Assembly (NCBI RefSeq): GCF_033807715.1
Contig: NC_084606.1
Location: 39,192,767-39,256,766 of the forward strand
Length of the DNA: 64,000 nucleotides
Reading direction: 5' to 3'
Source: Cololabis saira
Taxonomy: Eukaryota > Chordata > Actinopteri > Beloniformes > Belonidae
The notes under the pieces were generated by a model. That model was not told where the DNA came from. It was given only the letters and a program-made list of their open reading frames with translations, and made no database searches. The position numbers and the translations under genes are program-made. Positions 21,931 through 33,631 of this stretch are shown here, piece after piece. Each line of letters opens with the position of its first letter. The first letter of the stretch is position 1.

Positions 21931-24006
21931 TAATTTTCACACATTTAACAATTATATATTTAAAATATATTCACACAAATGTGTGTATCATGCCCTTAAA
22001 CTACTATGTGCACTCTTATTTTAGTATTAACAACCTGTATTTTTGTGGAAAAAAAACATTATTAGCTAAGAACTACGTTTCCCTAGAGTCATGCTATACA
22101 GCTTTATGCTAATCAGTGCCATATTTGTAGTCACATTAGTTTGGGTTAAACCTAGAGTAACCCTAACCCTAATGTGTAAAAACGTTTTAAAAAACATATA
22201 TCAATTGAATATATCTATTATGTAGTGCATCTGAAATAGTAACTACATTTTATAGAGATGATGTATGTTAAGGAATTGTAAATATATTTGTTTATTTAGG
22301 ATTCTTTATTTAACGTCATGTAACTGACTGATATATTCACAGTGATTCAATATAAGTTGTAAATGTACCTGTGTACGGTTTATTTTAATATTTACCGTTC
22401 AAAAGCACAATATATTCAACGGTTTACTTCCACGTAACAGTAATCAATGACCACACATCCATGATCCATACATTGAAATGTTAAATAAAGTTTATAAATA
22501 AAAAAAACAAAAAAAAAACACGTCCACGTTGGGGTCTCGTCACGTGATCAGGATCTCCGCTCGTCACTCTATGACGTAGAGGGGATTGCCCAGGGAATTC
22601 CCTGTGTTTGACGGAATGGGAAAATGGTTAAAAAAATTAATTTAAATATCGCCTGTCTCCACTTCCTGGTTCAAAAGCAATTAAAAATGATATTTTGTGG
22701 CTGGACGACGCTCTGGTTAAGGTCTGGTTAGGTTAATGCACCACTTATGATTGGTTAGAAGTAGAAAACGCTTGTGGTTTTTGCTAAAAATAATAATTTC
22801 ACATCACTTACGCCACCTCCGTCGTCATGGCGGCAGCAAACAACATGGTTAAATACTCGAATTCACGTTAAATACTAGAAAACACGGTTAAATACTTGCT
22901 GTCAAAATACTGTTAAAAATCATCAAAACACCATTAAAACGCTGTTAAAACAGCATTAAAAACATGCTTTTACAAACTGACAGTAACAAACAGTAACTAG
23001 CGCATCAGAAACGTATAACTTAGCCACTATAATAAAGAATAATATATACATAATAATAATGTATTAATCCGTGTATATATCACGACAACGGAGCCCATTG
23101 ACTTCGCATAGGTACAATATCCGTGGTGCTCACACGGAATTTACCATTTCCGTGTTGGTGCCACGGAAAATAGTGGTGAGAGGTCGTGGCCATTTCACGG
23201 ATTTTTGTGAGATTAGGTTGCTTACAATGGAAAAGAAGATTCTACCTTGACCCAAACCCCTCATTTTTATTTTGGCAGCTCAGGACATTAATAGGCAGCA
23301 GTAAACTTGAATGTATCACAAGTCAGCATGTCAGCAATACTTGTAAACAGCTGTCGTAGCTCATGGTGCATCTGTCGAAATCATGCAAAACCAACAAAAA
23401 CGGATGCGGTTACAAGGCGTAACAACAGACAGCGGACATTTGCAGCTTCGACATAAAAGCATCAGTACAATATGCATTAGTTTCAAACTTTACAAGAGGA
23501 AAATGCAGTCATTTGAAATGAACAATTGGACTACGTCAGTAGTGATGTTGTGCAGAGATAAATGAAGAAATGAATGAATGGGAAAGAAGGATCAACATGA
23601 GCTGAAAAAAAAGGCTTTACAATAAAGCAAATGAAGTTTTAGATACGGTGTGAGAATAATATGAAAAAGAACATAGTGTGAATGCAGAACACATGGCAGC
23701 AGCTTCAGCCATGCATGGTGGCCTCGGACTGAACGCAACCAAAACAACTGAAAGTGTGAGGAAACAAAGTAAAATCAAGCATTACTGGATGATGGTGACA
23801 CAGAGCTGTGGACGTAAAGACTGCAAAAGAAAGGAGATGGGCGAGTGGTGAATGTGTGGAGGATTAAAGGAAGGTGGGAATACCTCAGTAGTCCTATTAA
23901 CCATCATCTGTTGCAGGAACGAGGGAGGGAAAGATCAGTTCAGTTAGACTACGGTCAACCTGCAGCGACGTGGCTGCAGAGACTCGCTTTTACATATGAG
24001 ATAATC
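21931..24006. other. Intron sequence, largely unassigned
   Basis: About 2 kb, AT-rich. CCCTAACCCTAA occurs once near 22161. A CACGGAATTTACC/CCACGGAAAATAG region near 23130-23180 has weak inverted repeats. No exon, RNA gene or clear element boundary was found. Confidence 0.45.
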
Positions 24007-24145
24007 CACATTAGCTACCCAAGGGAACACGGGGAGAACATGCAAACTCAGTAAACACGGGGTAAACACGCATTCAGCACCCACAGCGTCCCCGGCAGGA
24101 ACTGACAGGACCTTCTTGCTGTGAGACGGCTGCACTACCAGCTGC
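24007..24145 (-). mobile_element. tRNA-derived SINE fragment, degenerate
   Basis: The minus strand contains AGCAAGAAGGTCCTGTC and GTTTGCATGTTCTCCCCGTG, the two best-conserved parts of the SINE at 47343-47726, with a rearranged stretch between them. Confidence 0.6.
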
Positions 24146-24635
24146 CATTTTCTCATTACTCCTCATCATTTTCTGCCAGTAATGATAAGAGACCAGGAAA
24201 CTAGCGTAGACCAGTGAGGTGTAATAACTGGCACAGCAGTGTTTCAGCAGCGGTTCAGGTGAATCTTCATCTGGAGGTGTGTATTGCCTGCACATGTGAG
24301 TGTGTGCATGATGCCGCTAATAGCTGCTCTCGTCTCAAGCTTCCTGCTGACTCATCCTGCCCGGGGCTCGTCTCCAGCAGCATTGACACATGCAGCATTT
24401 TTAGGAAATGTATGAATAGCAACTCCTCTGTGATTTCTTACATAATATAACGGTGCCTCGTTGTGGATATAGAGGGAATGCACATGACGTCACAGATGCG
24501 ACTTCACAGCGGGTTACGCCCACTGAGTGTCAGAAAGACTGAGTGTCAGAAAGACTGAGTGTCAGAAAGACTGAGTGTCAGAAAGACTGAGTGGCAGCGT
24601 AAACTTTCAGTTTGAGCAACTGGAAAACATCTAAA

Positions 24636-26125
24636 ATGGGAAAGAGGTGTTGTGCGATCGACTGTACTCATAGATTTAGCAAGAAATCGGAGTTATCGTT
24701 TTACAGACTGAAGAAAAATAAGCTTAAAGGTATGGTCCCTGATTTTGGAGAGCTAGCAAGATTTGAAAGTGGCCCCTCCTCTAAGCTCCAACCCCTCATC
24801 TAAGCCCCGCCCCCTATTCTAAGCCACGCCCCCTCCCGTCAGCGCTCCGTCCAAAGCCACGCCCCCACAAACTTTGGGGAACGCGCATTTGCAGGAGTCG
24901 AGTTTTCCAGAACATTTTGGAGAGCACATTTTCAACAAAACTACCCCATGTCTCATTCACCTGTAAGCGAGGCCGGTTTTAGGGGGGGCAGGGGTGGGCT
25001 GTGTCCACCCAAACGTGCATCCTGCCCAACCAATCAAAGTTATGGGGATCCTTTATTTTTTTATAATTTTATTTTTTTATAGATATAAAAAAATATCACA
25101 GAATATCTGTACCGTTTCTGATTGAGTGGGCACTGCGCATCATTTGTAGACACAACAATGAACGCGTACCGCAAAAGTTGTGTCTCGGCGGAGGGACCCG
25201 ACGTCCCAGCGAAATGGGCACAACAGAGAAGTTCAGAACAGCAGACAGAGCACACACTGAAGGCTGATTTATGGTTCCGCGTTACACCAACGCAGAATGG
25301 TGCGCGTCGCCGCGTACCCTACGCCGTAGGCTACGCCGTAGGCTACGGCGTAGGCTACGGCGTAGCCTGCGGCATAGCCGTGCCTCCAGAGCCTGCAGGA
25401 CAGCAGCCACCGCCACCCGCACTGGTGCTCCGCACCAGCGCTCCGCTACTGGGGTCCGCTACTGGGGGTCTGCCACGGACCCCCAGTAGCGGACAACCTG
25501 CGCCGCAAAATCGGACTTTGGCTTTCTTTTTTTAGCCTTTTTAGCAGGGCGAGCCGTTACATTCGACGTGACCGCCCGACCGCGAGCCGGCGGTGAAGCC
25601 AGGAGCGGCGGGAGCCCTCTGATGTCAGGCCGCGGTTGCCAGTCGGTCTGGAGGAGAAGGCGGTTACACTAGGACACGTGGGAAGTGGACACAGGGGCTG
25701 GAAGCAGAGTGCAGTTTGGAAGCAGAGTGGCAAGCTGGAAGCAGAGAGACGATTGCGCGCATGGGACAGAGGGGGCGTGGGCGGGACTTAAAATGAAGGC
25801 ATCTGATTGGTTCTTTCCCCCCCTGCCAATCCTCTGGTCCTCTGACCAATACGTTTAATTTGGACCGCAACAAACAGATTGGTCAGAGTTTTTACAGGAT
25901 TAAAGCTTTCGGAGAGGTCCGATTTTTTTCTTTCCTTTTTCTGAACACATTATTCACTGGCTACTCTCAGGATGGAAGGACCATTTCACCCAGTATAACA
26001 ATAAATGTTTTTGAATACGATCACAGACTATACCTTTAAGAGAGACAAATGGATCGCTGCAATTCACAGAAACAACTGGATTCCAGGCACCGAAAAGTGG
26101 ATTTGCGGTTCCCATTTTGTATCAG
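24636..26125 (+). pseudogene. THAP zinc-finger coding segment split by an insertion
   Basis: An ATG at 24636 opens MGKRCCAIDCTHRFSKKSEL followed by SFYRLKKNKL. The frame resumes after the insert with RDKWIAAIHRNNWIPGTEKW and ICGSHFVSG. Together these have the THAP pattern: Cys-x(n)-Cys near the start, an invariant Trp, and Cys-x2-His (CGSH) followed by Phe. THAP domains are C2CH zinc fingers that bind DNA in P-element transposases and host THAP proteins. A CAG|gtaatg junction at 26125 could be a splice donor. The rest of any transposase is absent, so the element is presumably non-autonomous. Confidence 0.75.
24728..26035. mobile_element. TTAA-target DNA element inserted in the THAP frame
   Basis: A 1,308-bp insert flanked by TTAA at 24724-24727 and 26036-26039. 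The termini AGGTATGGTCCCTGAT and, inverted, AGGTATAGTCTGTGAT match at 13 of 16 bases. Taking out the insert and one TTAA restores an uninterrupted THAP reading frame. TTAA targets are used by piggyBac and Kolobok elements; the superfamily is not determined. Inside are CG-rich repeats (AAGCCACGCCCCC; GCCGTAGGCTAC) and a fragment of the TGATTTATGGTTCCGCG MITE near 25262. Confidence 0.8.
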
Positions 26126-26329
26126 GTAATGTTGGATTTTTGGGTAGCTAACGTTAAACGGTCAAATCATAAAGTTCGGTGTCCTCATCACTTTAATTTC
26201 TACAACAAATCCTGCCTTGAATACGGACCAAGCGTCAAGACTTCTGTAAGCCTTCAAGCTTTGCTTCGTGTATTTCCCCAGCGTAGAAAGTAAGTACATA
26301 TAAATATCAGGAAACTGGATTGGTGGACA

Positions 26330-26597
26330 AATATTAATGTCCATGGACCACTGGTTCTTGGGGTAACTGTATCAAATATTAATGTCCATGGACTACTGGT
26401 TCTTGGTAACTGTACCAAATATTAATGTCTATGGACCACTGGTTCTTGGGGTAACTGTACCAAATATTAATGTCCATGAACCACTGGTTCTTGGGGTAAC
26501 TGTACCAAATATTAATGTCCATGGACCACTGGTTCTTGGGGTAACTGTACCAAATATTAATGTCCATGAACCACTGGTTCTTGGGGTAACTGTACAG
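26330..26597 (+). repeat. 43/45-bp minisatellite of the THAP element, about 6 units
   Basis: Same unit as 4408-8252, with CATGAACC and CTATGGACC variants. The array begins at GGACAAATATTAATGTCCATGG and ends GGGGTAACTGTAC, the same junctions as in copy 3. Confidence 0.93.
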
Positions 26598-26744
26598 GTC
26601 ACTGTCAAGTCCAACTGCCTTTAATTTAAGCCCATAATCGGCTGTTATCCCGTCTTCTCCACTAGTTGCAGCTGTTTTTGCTGATGTTTTGCCACACTAA
26701 GGGGGCTGGTCCAGTGCGGAAGTGACGTCAATGCAGACCCTCTA

Positions 26745-27506
26745 TTAACCTTACAGGAAGGTGGATAACAGATGAGCAGAGACTCCCATCTTTACTCTAA
26801 CCACATCACTTAGAGCCACATGTCAAAGGAACAGACACAATTATAGATCATTGCTCCACCAGCAAGTAACTGAATCCCCATTGAAAAGCCCCCCGTCTCT
26901 TGCTGGTAGTTAAAAAACCCCAAAACAAACAAACAAACCAAGCTCCTCCCGCCCAACTGTTGGCATGCAGTCTTATCTGTGACCACCGTACGACCTGCGG
27001 ACAGCGGCACACTCCATGCAGTGGACAGAGCTACACTTAGACACCGGTGCAGCGAGGGATGGGGGGTCGGCGGAAGAGGGGAAGTGTGTGAGAGGGAGTG
27101 TTTCAAGAGAGGAAGGAAAAAGAAGGAAAAGGCCAGTTAGTGATAGGACCCGGCGTGGCATGGGAGCCACAGAGACACAGAAGAGAGAGATGCATTCACA
27201 GACTGATGGACGCAAACACAAAGTACACGAGAGGTTTATCACACGTTGGCGGGTGCCACTAAACACAAAACATTTCAAGGTTTTAGTAATTGTGGGTTAT
27301 CCCATTGTTAGTGAGGCACTCAGCCTGGTCTTGAATGTTTACCTTCTGCATGCTACCCAGTTCCTCCCATCCCACCAAATACACATTCAGTCCAGCTCCA
27401 CAGAGCTCACAGTAACAGTACATGCTTCGCCTTTGTTCACCAGTTCCACACTGCAGACACTTCTACACATGCCAAAGCTAACGGCTGAAACTGAACCGAG
27501 TCGTAC
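26745..27506. other. Intron sequence with no recognised feature
   Basis: Intron downstream of the repeat-5/6 exon. A 171-codon plus-strand frame (27016-27531) overlaps the ank2 exon antisense and has no recognised domain. Confidence 0.5.
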
Positions 27507-27692
27507 CTTGGACTGGACATCAGCGTTGTGATCGTTCTGGAGGAGCAGGGCGGCCGATTTGGTGTCGTCCTTGCGGGCGGCGATGTGCAGGGCGGGCAGG
27601 CGAACTTTGCCCTTGGTGTCGTTCTCCAGTAGGACGGAGACCACCTGGTTGTGGCCCTGCTGCAGGGCGATGGCCAGCGGGGTGAAGCCGTC
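27507..27692 (-). CDS. ank2: ankyrin-2 exon, ankyrin repeats 5-6
   Basis: A 186-bp phase-0 exon of 62 codons, beginning [20 protein letters not shown], then [20 protein letters not shown], then ending [18 protein letters not shown]. The 62-residue length (repeat 6 is short, with [14 protein letters not shown]) is the ankyrin family norm. The HNADVQSK ending identifies ANK2. Acceptor is ttctcgtctag; donor is AAG|gtacga. In mammals a micro-exon can follow here; I did not find one in the 9-kb intron. Confidence 0.98.
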
Positions 27693-27717
27693 CTAGACGA
27701 GAAGGTAGAGAGTAGCG

Positions 27718-28023
27718 GCTTGCGTTTCTCCATGTTTATAAGAACTTCCTGGACTCAAAAGACCAAGATTCCTTGCTAAAAGAACATGCACAGAAAACAA
27801 ATTCCTGTTCCTTTTGATGGGGAAATCCCGATAGGCGATACATGACCAAATATTCTGGTTTTAAAAGGAGTAACCCAGGGGTCATAATCGGGTTTTTAAA
27901 AACCGGAATATGAGCAAATTCCGGTTATTCAAAGGGGTTATTGGTGTTTACATGGCCGTGCGCAACCGGGTTATTGCTAATATTCCGGTTAGAAAAGGCT
28001 TATTGATGCATGGAAACGTAGTC
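27718..28023 (-). mobile_element. DNA-element fragment (GACTACGTTTCCATGC end)
   Basis: On the minus strand it begins GACTACGTTTCCATGCATCA and contains alternating CCGGAATAT and AATAACCC motifs. It matches the left part of the longer element at 61400-61965 and stops about 25 bp upstream of the repeat-5/6 exon. Confidence 0.7.
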
Positions 28024-28104
28024 AGTGTGGAGAACTTTGAAACAAAAAGGAATAAGTGCAACTTCAAATCCAGAACACGGGGAGGAAAGTGTCGGTCCAC
28101 TCAC

Positions 28105-28203
28105 CTCTGTAGCGGTGCTTTGATTGCCTCCATTCTCCAGCAGGTACCGCACCACGTCCAGGTGATTCTCCTGGGCTGCCATGTACAGAGGAGTGAACCC
28201 ATT
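28105..28203 (-). CDS. ank2: ankyrin-2 exon, ankyrin repeat 4
   Basis: A 99-bp phase-0 exon encoding [20 protein letters not shown] through [13 protein letters not shown]. Acceptor is gtttcctag; donor is GAG|gtgagt. NQSTATE is the ANK2 form (ANK1 has NQNVATE, ANK3 SQSLATE). Confidence 0.97.
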
Positions 28204-28320
28204 CTAGGAAACACCAGCACACCAAGGTGTGGTTTAACTTAGGACAAACACTTTCAACATCTGGTGCACTTTTATTCAATTCCAAGTGAAACGGAGGCCT
28301 TGAGTCTTCCTAGGACTCAC

Positions 28321-28419
28321 CTGAGACTGCGAGTTGATGTCAGCTCCTCGTTTGACCAGGATCTTCACGACTTCAGCCTGGCCAGCCAGTGAGGAGATGT
28401 GAAGTGCTGTGTTTCCTTT
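28321..28419 (-). CDS. ank2: ankyrin-2 exon, ankyrin repeat 3
   Basis: A 99-bp phase-0 exon encoding [20 protein letters not shown] through [13 protein letters not shown]. Acceptor is gcttctccag; donor is CAG|gtgagt. [13 protein letters not shown] and GADINSQSQ agree with ankyrin repeat 3. Confidence 0.97.
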
Positions 28420-28566
28420 CTGGAGAAGCAGAAAACCATTGACTTGAGATTTAAAGAAAAAAGAAAAAAGGGATAAATGATCCACTCATATTACAGCTCC
28501 CACCACTTTATCCCCTCAATAGTCGGGATAAGAACAAGATTCTTCTATAAAACGGCAAGTATTGAC

Positions 28567-28836
28567 TACGGAAGAGTATTAAGGCCATGCAGGAGAAAAA
28601 ATATTTGAGAGGGGAAGATTTGTTTTTTTTTATTATGCACTTCAAGAAAAAAGTCGAAATGTTGAGATTAATGTTGAAATACAATTTCAAGAATAAAGTT
28701 AAAATTTTGCCTGTTTTCTCAACATATCAACTTTATTCTCGACATTTCGACTTTTTTCTCGAAGAGCATAATAGAAAAAAAATCTTCCTCCTCTAAAATA
28801 TTTTTATTTTTCTCCTGCCTGGCCCTAATACTCCGT
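28567..28836. mobile_element. Palindromic MITE, TACGGAAGAGTATTA family, copy A
   Basis: It begins TACGGAAGAGTATTAAGGCC and ends GGCCCTAATACTCCGTA. The interior is alternating GTCGAAATGTTGAG and CTCGACATTTCGAC motifs, making a near-complete hairpin. Relatives lie at 33090-33905, 40034-40404 and 62124-62602. Confidence 0.8.
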
Positions 28837-28845
28837 ACTTCCGTA

Positions 28846-29262
28846 CTACGGAGTATTAGGGCCAAACTAAAAATGGAAATTACAAAAAAAAATGGAAATT
28901 ACGAGAATAAAGTCATAATATAATGAGAATAAAGTCGTAATAGAATAAAGTCGTAATATTACGAGAATAAAGTCGTAATATATAATATAATATATAAATA
29001 TAACTTCACAAGATGCTCAATATTCCTCATTTTAACACAAGGAGAAGAATCTCTTCCTGTTAGAGTTCTCATAAATTACCACTTTATTCTCATAAATTAC
29101 CACTTTATTCTCGTAATATTACCACTTTATTCTCGTAATATTACGACTTTATTCAATTACGACTTTATTCTCGCAACATAATGACTTTATTCACGTAATT
29201 TTACGACTTTATTCTCGTAATTTCAATTTTTTTTTGTCTTAGTTTGGCCCTAGTACTTCGTA
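28846..29262. mobile_element. Second palindromic MITE (GGGCCAAACTAA ends)
   Basis: It begins TACGGAGTATTAGGGCCAAAC and ends GTTTGGCCCTAGTACTTCGTA. The interior alternates ACGAGAATAAAGTCGTAAT and its inverse, TTACGACTTTATTCTCGT. It is adjacent to copy A and was probably built on a similar end. Confidence 0.72.
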
Positions 29263-30035
29263 CTTCTGTAATTGACAGTGTCGGATTTCAGATCAGCCTA
29301 AATAAACATCTCTCTGCAACAATTTTGAGTGTATCGCTGCATCAAATTGAAGATTTAATAACCGCTCTTATGCTGTTTAATTGAAGGCACTAAATCTGCC
29401 TTTTAACTGGTGTCCGCTTAATAAAGGTTAAATGAAATTCCAGGTTTCATTTTAGCAAAGTGAACGTGATTGTCACATTACACCGCTGCCATTTAGCAGC
29501 TCGTGTGAAGGGTGAAGTGTTTTAGCGACCCCAACACAAGTTACACGATGAAAGTTCCAGCTCGGGAAAGAAGCTGGAGCTTCTCTTGTTGCAGGAGTTG
29601 GAATGAAGAGCAGGAGCGTTGCTCCACGTTAAAAACGAAACATATCCTCCACTACTCCACTTTCACTCCGCGTCTGCTTAAACACCAGCAACAGACCTTG
29701 TTTTTCTCACTGAATCACTTGTGAACTTGATCTTTTTGGAAAAGGGGGACAAGGACAGACTGACGCTGACTGATTTGATTTATTTTAAATCTAATGAAGA
29801 AAGGGAGCGCTAAGCCGGGGGCTGGTAGCAGTCAGGTGTAAGGTTTCAGTGGTGAAAGAAGAAAAGTTCAACAGTCACAGAGCTGTAGGTCACCGCTGAC
29901 ACGATACTGCTATACTGCTATACTGGTCTATTTCATTCCTTCCTTTTCCTTTATTTCAAACAAGAAAAAAGATAAGAAAACAAATACAGGTGGGCATTCC
30001 ACCACAAAAAGAAAAAAAACAACATAAAAAACATA
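29263..30035. other. Intron sequence with no recognised feature
   Basis: About 770 bp without recognised repeats or exons. Confidence 0.5.
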
Positions 30036-30247
30036 CAGGACTGTCTCAGAAAATTAGAATATTGTGATTTTCTGTAATGCAATTACAAAAACAAAAATGT
30101 CATACATTCTGGATTCATTCCAAATCACCTGAAATATTGCAAGCCTTTTATTATTTTAATATTGCTGATCATGGCTTACAGCTTAAGAAAACTCAAATAT
30201 CCTATCTCAAAAAATTAGAATATTCTGGGAATCTTAATCTTAAACTG
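30036..30247. mobile_element. Tc1/mariner-like MITE, left half
   Basis: Begins CAGGACTGTCTCAGAAAATT after TA. The same half is missing its mirror arm as in the copy at 21722. Confidence 0.75.
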
Positions 30248-30404
30248 TAAACTATAATCAGATTGCTTACAGTTGTCTTGTAAACTGTAACAGTCTTGTT
30301 AAAAATATTTTTTATTTCAAAATAAGAAAATATCCTTTCAAATGCAAAATTAAGAACAATATATATCATTTTTTTATTTAAGTTTTGAAGGGGATTTTTT
30401 TGGC

Positions 30405-30547
30405 CTCTAGTGACCCTTTATTGAAGTTGCAGACAGGAAGGGGGTAGAGAGAGAGAATGGGGATGACATGCAGCAAAGGTGCAGGCCGGGATTCAAACCT
30501 GCAACCATGTATTTATATATGAGCCGCTTGCGCCACTGAGCTGCCCT
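30405..30547 (-). mobile_element. tRNA-derived SINE, second family
   Basis: The minus strand starts GGGCAGCTCAGTGGCGCAAG (A box) and has a B-box-like GGTTTGAATCCCGGCC, then TTTGCTGCATGTCATCCCC and an AATAAAGGGTCACTAGAGG end. The head is tRNA-like, but the anticodon region is not intact, so I do not call a tRNA gene. Confidence 0.75.
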
Positions 30548-30850
30548 AAAGCTAACTAACTTAGTAAATATTTACTAAATGTTGTACGGTAGCTGATAAT
30601 GTTAGCTGATGGTCTTGCACACTGAATGGATGGTTTATTTCACTTAAGTACAAATGTGCGTATAATTCCACAAAACTGTTTTAAGGTTACTCAGGTGTAA
30701 CTTTAGTTTGTTTTTTTCCGTTTCTGTACATCATTTTATGAGGGAGCAACATTTACTATAAAAGACTCATTCCCTCTTTTTTTGCCACGTTCAGTAAGTA
30801 AGGTGAGCTCCCATGTTGTAGTGTTTATTCAGCGTTTTATTGGTCTAAAC

Positions 30851-31779
30851 CAGGGCTCGGCAACCCGCAGTTCTAGAGCCACATGCGGCTCTTTAGCGCC
30901 GCCCTAGTGGCTCCTGGAGCTTTTTCAAAAATGTTTGACCTTTTTTTCCTTTTTTTCTTCTTTTTTCCTTCTTTTTTTCCTTTTTCCTTTCCTTATTTAA
31001 AGAGGGATAAACTTCCTTTATAGTTGTTAGGAGAACAATGAACATTTTCAATATGTTTTGCAAGACGTTTACATTTATAAAGAAATCATTGAATTTATTA
31101 GCAATTTGTGTATGCTCTGTTATCTTATGCGCCATCCTGAAATGTAGACTGGGCTGGAATAGATGATTTTTTTTCTTGTTGAGTAATTCTTTCAATATTT
31201 TCCATAGATTATTTATTTCTTTCTAATTAGGTGGTTGTATTTATTCCTATAATTTTTGTAACGTAACCTGCACCCAGGTGTGTTATACATCAAAATGTGC
31301 GTCTCCATCCTGCGACGACGCGCATTACTTTTCTCTTTCAAAAGCGTTACCGCGGCGACGGTAGACGCCAAAAAGCCCCCCCCCCTTAATCGGATTGGTC
31401 CATATTTGATAGTTCCTACTTTCTGCCATAACCTTTGAATGGTTTGACATAAAGACTCGTGGGTGGTGTCATCGGACATGGTTTTGACTCCTTCACCTTA
31501 ATTGGTGCAAATTAGCCCGGCCCCTTCATCTGATTGGTGGATATCTGATAGTTCCTACTTTCTGCCATAACTTTTGAATGGTATGACATAAAGACATGTG
31601 GGTGGTTTCATCCGCTAAATGTCCAGGCCTGAAGAATCTACATCAAGTCATACAAGCTTCCACTGCAGCCTGAACGTGCACAAGGGTGGAGGACCGTCCA
31701 TCGCTGCTTGCAGCTTTAATTGTTTTTTGTGTTTTTGGTCCAATATTGCTCTTTCAACATTTTGGGTTGCCGACCCCTG
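30851..31779 (+). mobile_element. hAT-type DNA element with GGGGTCGGCAACCC ends, copy 2
   Basis: Ends CAGGGCTCGGCAACCCGCAG and GGGTTGCCGACCCCTG. The flanks GTCTAAAC (30843-30850) and GTCTAAAT (31780-31787) match at 7 of 8. The subterminal blocks are the same as in copy 1 (15504-17117). The internal tract of T/C is shorter, and the middle 31240-31690 differs from copy 1. Confidence 0.85.
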
Positions 31780-31902
31780 GTCTAAATGTACTATTTTATT
31801 GCACCAGATATTTTCCAGACAGTACTGGGAACTTCACTAAAAGCAGTGTGTATTCTGGTTCCAGGTCCTCTCATTCCTGTGGTGTGAGGATGATCGTGTT
31901 AC

Positions 31903-32001
31903 CTTGGTGGCTGAGTCCACGGCTGCTCCCCGGTCCAGCAGCTCCTGGACCAGGTCCACGTGGCCCTCCTTGGCCGCCAGGTGCAGCGCGTTCAGACCGT
32001 T
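31903..32001 (-). CDS. ank2: ankyrin-2 exon, ankyrin repeat 2
   Basis: A 99-bp phase-0 exon encoding [20 protein letters not shown] through [13 protein letters not shown]. Acceptor is tgttttccag; donor is AAG|gtaaca. It has a high GC third-position content like the other exons. VDSATK is the ANK2 form. Confidence 0.97.
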
Positions 32002-32136
32002 CTGGAAAACAAAAAACCCATGGAAGGGAAATATGTCAGGCTTGAAGTTCTAGGAGACAAGTTCTAGAAGCAACAACAAAGATCCAAGACCAGTCCAAAT
32101 GAAGAAACAAGTATCATCCTCCTCTGTGTCCACATC

Positions 32137-32967
32137 CAGTACTGGAGTTGTAGAATAAAATCAGGGGATGGTGGATTTTATCATATGGGGACAGATAATT
32201 TGTGCTGATTACAAATAATATAATATATTACAAATAATAGCAGTGACCAAAACACCTGCAGAAATACTGCAGGAATGACATAGCAGCAGTTAAATGCAGC
32301 CTTCTGTAAGCTTTAAATATCCACTGGGCTTACATCAAATACATCAAAACACAACAATAAAAAACACTTTTCTGAACTTATCAATATGACTCTGTCCTTC
32401 ACAGGATAAGTAACATGGATCACTGCAAAAACTCACAATCTTAACAAGAATATTTGTCTTATTTCTAGTTAAAATGTCTCATTTTAGTAAAAAAATCTCA
32501 TTACACTTAAAACAAGACTCATCACTGGAAAAAACAACAATTTTCACCTGTTTCAAGTAGATTTTCACTTGAAATAAGTAGAAAAATCTGCCAGTGGAAC
32601 AAGATTTTTTTGCTTGTAATGAGAAGATAAATCTTGTCCCACTGGCAGATGAAAATTGTCAAATAAGTTATTTTTCTGGTGATGACTCTAAATGTTGAAA
32701 TAGCAGTAAAACCACATTCATTAATGAAATGACATAAGGGATGGAAAGGAGGGATGGCAGTTTTACAGGGGGGATGATTTGGACCGTTTTTATTTCAGGG
32801 GGGGATGATTTGGACCGTTTTTATTTCAGGGGGGGATGATTTGGACCGTTTTTATTTCAGGAGGGGGATGATTTGGACCGTTTTTATTTCAGGGGGGGGA
32901 GGCCATCCCCCCTCATCCCCCCTCATCCCCCCTCATCCCCCCTCATCCCCCCTCAACTCCAGTACTG
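32137..32967 (-). mobile_element. hAT-type element with 30-bp repeat, copy 2 (inverted)
   Basis: Ends CAGTACTGGAGTTG and CAACTCCAGTACTG. The flanks TCCACATC (32129-32136) and TCCACAAC (32968-32975) match at 7 of 8. The orientation is opposite to copies 1, 3 and 4. Only about four units of the 30-bp repeat remain (32765-32900), followed by a CCTCATCCCC repeat. Confidence 0.9.
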
Positions 32968-33089
32968 TCCACAACTAACTAAGCATGTCCCCCTGTCTCC
33001 CAGTCCATCTCTTGACCTTGTTAAAGACTAAAAAGCCTGTGATCAAAGCTGGATTAGATGCTGATGCAAATCCTGCAGTGGAAACCAGT

Positions 33090-33392
33090 ATTAGGGCCAG
33101 GCAGGAGGAAAATAAAAATAACATTTTAGAGGAGGAAGATTTTCTTTTCATTATGAACTTGTCGAAATGTCGAGAAAAAAGTCAAAATGTCGAGATTAAT
33201 GTTGAAATACAATTTCGAGAAAAAAGTCGAAATGTCGAGAATTGGCTTTATGATATTGATTTGAAACACAAATCACACATATGCATGTGCATAACTTCAG
33301 AAACGTCTCCTTAACGTTCCACGTTAGTGAGTTAGTGAGTTAGTGAGTTAGTGAGTTAGTTAGTTATAGTTAGTTATAGTTAGTTAGTTAGG

Positions 33393-33471
<79 letters not shown>

Positions 33472-33480
33472 GTAGTTAGG

Positions 33481-33535
<55 letters not shown>

Positions 33536-33544
33536 GTAGTTAAG

Positions 33545-33631
<87 letters not shown>

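Larger units (their letters stand above)
24470..26744 (+). mobile_element. THAP-domain DNA transposon, copy 2
   Basis: Left end TAGAGGGAATGCACATGACG and right end, read in reverse, TAGAGGGTCTGCATTGACG, are inverted repeats. After the left end come four GACTGAGTGTCAGAAA repeats, then the most intact THAP coding segment in the window (24636-24723 plus 26040-26125), interrupted by a TTAA-flanked insertion. The 43/45-bp array is short here (26330-26597), followed by a unique right part (TCACTGTCAAGTCCAACTG) shared with copy 3. No TSD was identified. Confidence 0.82.

Noticed and set aside
27016..27531. 171-codon plus-strand frame
   Set aside because: Antisense overlap with the ank2 repeat-5/6 exon at its end; no domain, no element link.
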